NCBI GenBank assembly: GCA_016282655.1
Contig: JAEELK010000236.1
Span: 1 to 11,394 of the forward strand
Length of the DNA: 11,394 nt
Source: Bacillota bacterium
GTDB taxonomy: Bacteria > Bacillota > Clostridia > Peptostreptococcales > Anaerovoracaceae
Reading direction: 5' to 3'
Shown: positions 1-6,600 of the stretch, in pieces
Position numbering within the stretch: position 1 is the first letter of the stretch
How the letters are laid out: each line of letters opens with the position of its first letter
Notes under the pieces: generated by a model
The model's input: the letters and a program-made list of their open reading frames with translations, nothing else
What the model was told of the DNA's origin: nothing
Database searches by the model: none
Position numbers and translations under genes: made by a program

Positions 1-71
1 AGCGCGGCGATGAGCACGGTGATCAGCGTCTCCGCGATGGTCTCGCCCAGCCTGCTTTTCAGTTTCTTCAT
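1..71 (-). CDS. Minor pseudopilin, N-terminal fragment (cut by window edge)
   Basis: Only the first 23 complete codons are present, because the gene runs off the left edge. They read as a basic leader (MKKLKSRLG) followed by ETIAETLITVLIAA. This is a Class III prepilin signal: Gly9 at -1, Glu at +5 (E14) and the start of a hydrophobic helix. The +1 residue is Glu rather than the usual Phe or Met, a variant I associate with minor pseudopilins of Firmicutes; that is from memory. The ATG overlaps the stop of the preceding gene as ATGA (71-68). A strong SD (GGGAGG, 83-78) lies 6 nt upstream, so the start is secure and coupled translation is likely. Expected role: a membrane-embedded minor pilin, processed by prepilin peptidase, in the pilus initiation or tip complex. 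The fold and length beyond the helix cannot be seen. Confidence 0.8.
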   Translation of the reverse strand, partial: MKKLKSRLGETIAETLITVLIAA

Positions 72-685
72 GATCTGCCTCCCAGAGTGCTGAGCTCTGT
101 TTTGTTCCAGCGGTAATAGGTCACGCTGGTCGTGATCGTCTTGTGCTCTTCTTCGATCTCCTGCGTGCTGATGATCGGCATGGGCGTGGAGGGGATCCAC
201 GCGCTCAGGTAGACGACCTGCTCTCCGTCCTGCTGGCGGACGGTCCCCTTGATCTTGTACGGGTCCGTGGGATCCTCGTAGCTTCCGTTCGGATTGATCT
301 GGAAGTCGAAGACGCAGACGGTGCCGTCGCTCTGCCTGACGCGGAACTCGTGCCGGGTCTCCCCGGGGAGCGCGGCCAGGACCTGCCGCAGGGGATCGCC
401 CAGGCTGCCGCTGGTCGCATAGCTGACGATGGTCTCCGGCTCTTCGCCTTCCACCTCGGTCGTGACGGAGGTGACCGTGACGCTGGATTCGGAGATGCAC
501 TCCGAAAGGAGCTTCGCGGCGGAGCTGACCGAGAGAGATTCTCTCTGCCGGAGCCCGTCGTCGTGCACGCGCTTGACCGCGGTGACGGAGGCGCTGAGCA
601 CGACCATGGAGATCATGGCCGCCACGAGGAAGAGGAGCAGAGCGAAGAGCACGGAAATGCCGCACTTGCTTTTCAGCTTACGCAT
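68..685 (-). CDS. Pseudopilin-like minor pilus protein lacking Glu+5 (PilX/GspK-like position)
   Basis: A 205-aa protein with a short basic leader (MRKLKSKCG) followed by ISVLFALLLFLVAAM and one long hydrophobic helix (about residues 10-35). The layout is that of a prepilin: Gly9 at -1, then the helix. The residue at +5 is Phe14 instead of Glu, so the recruitment Glu of ordinary pilins is missing. In known systems GspK is the main example of a pseudopilin that lacks Glu5, and it caps the tip. The remainder (about 40-205) is a soluble, Ser/Thr-rich, beta-prone exported domain with no family I recognise; its single Cys there is in the stretch TVCVFDF. The ATG at 685 overlaps the stop of the giant gene as TGATG, and an SD (GGGAGG) lies 12 nt upstream. 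The 3' end overlaps the next gene by ATGA. Pseudopilin-like is well supported; PilX- or GspK-like is inference from position and the missing Glu. Confidence 0.8.
   Translation of the reverse strand: MRKLKSKCGISVLFALLLFLVAAMISMVVLSASVTAVKRVHDDGLRQRESLSVSSAAKLLSECISESSVTVTSVTTEVEGEEPETIVSYATSGSLGDPLRQVLAALPGETRHEFRVRQSDGTVCVFDFQINPNGSYEDPTDPYKIKGTVRQQDGEQVVYLSAWIPSTPMPIISTQEIEEEHKTITTSVTYYRWNKTELSTLGGRS
78..83 (-). promoter_or_regulatory. Shine-Dalgarno of the edge pseudopilin gene, inside the previous CDS
   Basis: GGGAGG on the minus strand, 6 nt before the ATG at 71. It lies within the last codons of the 205-aa gene and writes the Gly-Gly of that protein's C-terminal LGGRS. Together with the ATGA overlap it decides the start of the edge gene. 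Confidence 0.75.
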
Positions 686-3600
686 CAGTTGCCGCCACCT
701 CCCTGTGAGACCTCAGAGGGGACGAAGCTGTAGACCGCATCCTGACGGAAGAGCCAGCAGGTCTTTGGCGGCGTGTTCTTGGCGGAGGTCCAGGCCGTGC
801 CTTTCCAGTACACGGTGTAGTCCTTGCCGTCGCCGGCGAAGGCCTGCTGCTCGCACTGCAGGCAGTGCTCATACTTCTGCCCGTAGGTGAAGCGGTGCTT
901 GTTGTTGCCCGCGCCGTCCTCGCGCAGCGTCAGGGAGCCGATCTGATCGCGCAGATGCTTGGTCTTTCCGGCGCGTACGACCGAGAAGGCGTAGATGTTG
1001 TACTGCCCGCCGTTGAGGCTGTGGAAATCGCCGTTCCAGACCGCGTTGTCGGGCACGGAGAGGAAGACGTTGCCGACCGGCACGTTGCCGGCGTTCAGGA
1101 AGCTGCCGGAACGGAGCGTCGCGGTGGCGTTTACGATGCTGGTGTCCGAGGCGGCCACGAGGTTCTGCGTTCCCGCGGCATTGCCGCTCGAGATCACGTA
1201 GAGACCGCCGAGGTCCGCGCTGTCGAAGCTGTCGATCTGCAGATAGGCGCTGCGCGTCCAGCGCGCGTAGAGCGTGCGGTCGGCCGTGAGCGCGAAGACG
1301 CCGTCCGCCGTGTAGCCGTTGACGTTCTCCGCGCCGGCGGCGATGGAGCCGTTCGCGTTCAGGATCCGGACGCCGCCCGCGCCGGTCGAGCTGTACCAGC
1401 CGTCCAGCGTCCAGCCGCTGATCGGCGCGATGCTGTAGTCCACACTGCTGCCGACCGCCACGTCGGAGTAGACGATATCGTTTTCCGATCTTAAGGTCAG
1501 GAGCCCGTTCGAGATCCACTGGGCGTAGAGCGTCACGCTGCCGCCTTCCTCGGCGCTCAGCTGGCTGACGGAAGCCCCGTTTTCGTAGGAGTATCCGAGC
1601 CCGTCGGCCTGCGTGTTCCAGCCGGCAAACATAGTGGAGGCAGGAGGCGTAAAGGCATTCGCGGTCAGAGCCTGCGGCACGTCGTAGGTGAAGTTCTGCG
1701 CGGGCATCGAACCGCTTCCTCCGTTGGGATCGAAGTTCACGGTGTAGGTATGCGGCGTCCAGGTCGCGGTGATCACGGTGTCGGCGCTCAGGCTGACCGT
1801 TTCGCCGGCCGCCTTCAGCTCGCTGCCGACGCGCCACTTCGCGAAGGAGTAGCCGGTGCGGACAAAGGCGCAGTCCGGCAGCGTGAAGAGGCCGTTCGTG
1901 CCGGCGTCCGGCATGTAGCCTTCGCCGCCGCCCGCGTCGAAGTGCACGGTATAGCGCGAGGCCATCACGTTCTCAGCCGTGAAGGTGTATGTGGCTCCGC
2001 TCACGGGATCCTGCGCGGTGATCCTGACCGAGACAGGACCGGAGGAGGCGCCGTTGCTGCGCACGTAGACCGGCCAGAGCAGGTAGTCCCCGACGCTGAT
2101 GATCTCGGAATCGGGACCGAAGTGCGCGCTGTAGGGACCTGCCGTGGTGACGGTGACGCTCTTGTTCACAAACTGCGCCAGATCGTTGTCCGAAGCTTCT
2201 CCGAAGAGATAGAGCTCCGGGCCGGCAGGCGCCTGCAGGCTGATGCTGTTGTTCACCGTTCCGGTCGCCGCGCTCTGCTGACGTTCTACCGTCTTGATGA
2301 CGCCGGCGGAGTAGATGCCCAGATCGCCGGGCGTTTTGGTCGGGATGAAGATGGTCTCCGAATAGTCTTTGCCGTTATAGGCAAAGGTGAAGACGCCGGC
2401 AAGATCTCTGGTGCCGGACTCGTGCGCGGTGACGCTGAACACGTTCTTTTTGCTCTGCGGCGTCACGAGGATCTGCTCATAGACGTCTTCGTCGGCGGTC
2501 TGCAGCGTCCACACGCCTCTGGCGGTGTAGTCGATGCTGCCCGCGGAAGCGCTGAACGTGATGTTCTGCGGCTTGTCGGTGTAGAGCAGGAGGCTCGTGG
2601 GATCGCACGCGAGCTGCACGTTCGCCGTTACGGTGAGGACGAAGGATACGCCGGAATTGCTCTCCGTTATGGTGACGGAGCCGTCCGAAAGGGCCTTGAT
2701 CGTCACCTGGTACGCGTTGTGCTCCGCGTCCTTCACGGGAGAGCCGATGATCTCAACGATCCCGGCGGGCTCGCAGACGAAGTCGAAGTCTTCGCTCTCG
2801 GGCGGTTTCGTGTACTTCAGCAGGAAGGTCTTCTCGGGATAATTCCGGACGGTCATATCGGAGAAGATGTCCATGGTGTCGCGGCCGTGCTCCCAGTACA
2901 GCCCGTCGAGCGGCCAGGAGCCATAGTGCACGTTGACGTACTGCGGCTCCCAGCGCGTGCTGTAGGTGTTGTCCTTCTGCGTCACGATGGTCGGGAAGGG
3001 GTAGTTCTTTCCCGTCTGGGCGGCGTTGCTCGAGAAGCTGAACATGCCGTCGACCGAGGCGCCGCTGAGGTCCTCCTTGGTCACCCAGGACCAGGGCGCA
3101 GCAGCGCCGCCGTTGAGCCGTACCGCCATGTCGTTCGCTTCCGAGCTGCCGATCTGCCGGCTCAGCTCTTCGAAGTTGCAGGCCTGCGGCACGCCCGAAA
3201 TGCCGGGGTGTCCGTTCGCGGCGCCCTGCGAATACAGCAGGCGTTTGAGGCAGCCCAGATCGCCGAGCAGCATGGACTGGAACTCCGCGTCCGTGATCCA
3301 CTGCTTGCCCTTGTTCGACTGGAAATAATAGCCGGGGAAGATCGCCTGGATATCGCTGTTGATGCTGTCCAGGTAATAGCAGTTGGAGATGTTGATCCTG
3401 GTATCTCTGTAGTAGCGGTCCGCCGGATTCGCGAAATAGGAGACCGCCCTGATGTTCCCGGTCAGATCGGGGAGCTTCATGTAGGTGTAGCAGTTCGAGA
3501 TGTTCGCGGTGCCGTCAGGCGCGTTCGTGCGGCTCGCGCTGAAGTTCGAGATGTTGGGGGCGTAAGAGCCTCCGATGACGCCGGAAGCGTAGATGTTGAT

Positions 3601-6600
3601 CGAGGTGCCCTGGGTGCTGGTCTCACGAATGGCGAAGCCGTTCTGGATCAGCGGCGGCTCGTTGAGCGCCGCGCCGATCACGCTGATGGTACCGCCGGTA
3701 TAGCAGTTCTTCACGTAGACGGCGACGCCCTTCATCATGCTCCCCGCGGAGCCCGCGAGGCCGCCGACTCTGAGCTGGCTGCCGAACATCATGTGCCCGT
3801 ATTCATAGGAGCTGTCGATGATCAGGTCGACGACGGAGGAGCAGGCCTCCAGGTTCATGCTCGCAAGGCCGATCAGGCCGCCGATGTTCGCGGTGCCCGC
3901 GCCCTGCTGGTTCGTGCTGTGATCGATCACCCGGTAGCCGGCGATCGAGCAGTTATAGACCTTGTTCGTCAGCTCGTTGGACTTATACTCGTACGCGATG
4001 CCGATCAGTCCGCCGATGAAGTAGGCGCCGGGACCCTTTTCAAAATTGAGCGTCTTGCCGCCCACGCTGACCGCGGTCTTTCCGGCGGTGTTTCGTTCGA
4101 TGCGGGCCTCGCCGTCGTCGGCGAAGAGGATCACGTTCTTGATCTCCGCGCCGGCCGTGGCGCCGAAGAGACCCACGCAGTACGCCTCGGAGACGACGTT
4201 TACGTTCTGGATCTTATAGCTCTGTCCGTCATAGTTCCCTCCGAACCAGGCGTAGAGGAAGTTCGAGTATTCGCCCTTGACGCACGGCGAGGAGGTGGCC
4301 ATGCCGGCGATGGGCGTGAGGATCCGGTCCGTCGTTTCCCGTACGTCGTGGCTCTGGACCCAGAAGCGCGGCGGCCTGAGGGCTTCCACATCCGCGCGGG
4401 CCTGCGTTCCGACCGTCAGCACGGTCGCGTACTGGAGATAGGGGAACTGCTTGTAGTTGAGGGCGTCCGCCTTCTTCTCCTCGCCATAGACCAGGGTGCT
4501 GCAGTTCTTCGTCGCGTAGTTCCAGTTGATGTAGCTGAACTGATCGACCGAGCGCACCTCAAAGACGTTGTTCTCGGTGCCGGGCGTTTTGGCGAAGTCC
4601 GTAAGACGCCAGTCGGAAGCCAGAAGGCCGAGAGGCGCGGAAGAGCCGGTGCGGCGCATGGCGTTGGCAAAGAAGGGCGTGAACTCATATTTGCAGCTCT
4701 GCTCGCCGCATGTCAGCGTCCAGCTGCCGAGCTGCTGCTCGCCGTTGTTGAGGTAGATATAGTCTCCGCTGTCTCCGCTGCCGGGGACGCGCGTGGTGAA
4801 CGGATAGAAGGTGTAGCCGGAGATCTGGCTCTCCAGCGCCGCCTTGGCTGCCGCGTTGAAGCTGCCGGCGCCGCTGTAGGCGATGCCGGTGGAGTTCACG
4901 CTCAGCTGATCCGCGAGCTCCGTCTTCGCGTAGTAGCCGTAGCCGAAGGAGGTGATCACGCCGCCGTCGTCGTGCGCGGTGCAGAGCGTGCTGCCCGTAT
5001 CGACCAGGTCCGCGTCGCCGCCGAGATAGGTGAAGTGATAGCCGTTGTTGAAGCCGTGTTCTTCGTGCTCCCAGTAGAAGAGGCCGAAGCTGCTCGACAT
5101 GGCCTCGTCCATCCAGTCGCCGTAGTGGACCGGGGCTGCGGAAGCGTCCTTGAGGTAGGCCGGGAAGGGATACGCGTCGCCTCCGTCGCCGGTGTTCGGG
5201 TGATACAGGGAGTGGTAGCGGTTGGCCCGCGCGCCGGAGAGCTCCTTCAGCGCGCGCAGGGTGAGCGGTTCGCCGCTGGTGATGTCGGGGATCGAGCTGT
5301 AGTGGCGCAGGCTGTCGATGTAGCTGTAGCTGCCCTGGTCGAGGTAGTAAGCGCCCGTGACCGAGCCGCCCAGGGGCGCGAAGCCGTAGGAGCGCGCGGT
5401 CTCGCCGCTGATGACGATGGCCGTGGCGCAGTAGGAGCTGCTGATGCGGCCGTTGTTCTGACCCGCGAAGCCCGCTGCGTAAACGCTGCCGCCGCGCGAT
5501 TCCGCCACCTCCAGGAAGCCGATCGCGTAGGAAGAGCTGATGGTCCCGCTCGCGCTGTTCCAGCCGACCAGTCCGCCGAGGCGGGAGTCCGCGTACACGC
5601 TGGAGAGGCGCAGGGCCGGGCAGTCCGCGGAGCAGCCGCGCACGGTGCCGGCGTTGGCGCCGACCAGTCCGCCGACGTAAAGCGTGCTGTTGGAGTAAGC
5701 GTGCAGGGTGCCGTCCGAGCCCGCGACGTAGTAGCCCGCGATGGCGCAGTTTTCGATCACGCCCGCGTTGTAGCCGGCGAGCACGCCCATATAGACCGTT
5801 TCGTTCGCTTCGGTATCCTGTCTGCGCTGCACGTAATAGTGGGCCTGCGCGGAGGGATCGTAGTTGCACGCGAGGACGACGTCGCTCACGTGAGAGCCCG
5901 CGGCCACGTATCCGAAGAGGCCGGAGTATCTTCCGGCGGTGCTGACGAAGCTGACGTCCGTGATCGTGTGGCAGCCGCCGTCGTAATCCGCCTTGAAGGG
6001 CTTCTGATCGGAGACGCCGATGGGCTCCTGCAGGCTGACCGCTTCAGAGGAACCGCTGACGTAGGAGGTGAAGCTGCTCCACTCATACAGGCGGTAGTCG
6101 AAGTCGCGCTCCTGCACGAACTTCATGCCGGCGCAGACGTCCGCGAGCCTGTCGTAGTAGAGGCTCAGGTCATAGAGATGGCGCGGTGTGCGCAGCACGA
6201 TCTCGTCGCCGCTCTGCAGCGTGGGCGCGGCCGCGCCGTTCTGCGTGCGGATGACGGTCTTGGCGAAGTGCGGGTCGAACCAGAAGGTGTCGCTCCGGCC
6301 GGTGGCGTTGACGCGGATGACGACCTTCGTGTAGAAGACGCCGGTGGAAGGCGCCTTGTTGACGAGCGCCTTCGGCAGCGGATAGACGCGGTACGCGACT
6401 TCGTCGGTGCCGGTCACGCTGTAATAGGGATCCGTGGCGGGCTTGATGGTGGCCGTGTCCGAACCGACCGTGACGGTGAGCGTGTCGGGCGGCGTTTCGG
6501 CCTTGCGGTATACGATGCCGTAGCCGTCTCCGATCACGACGTCCGTGTCCTTCAGCGTGGAGTTCACGTTGGCGCCGAAGAAGCCGTAGCTGATCTTTCC

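Noticed and set aside
143..733. 196-codon plus-strand frame across the 205-aa gene
   Set aside because: Composition is Asp/Arg/Gly/Leu-rich with no domain. The minus-strand frame has a prepilin-like helix, SDs and start/stop overlaps on both sides.
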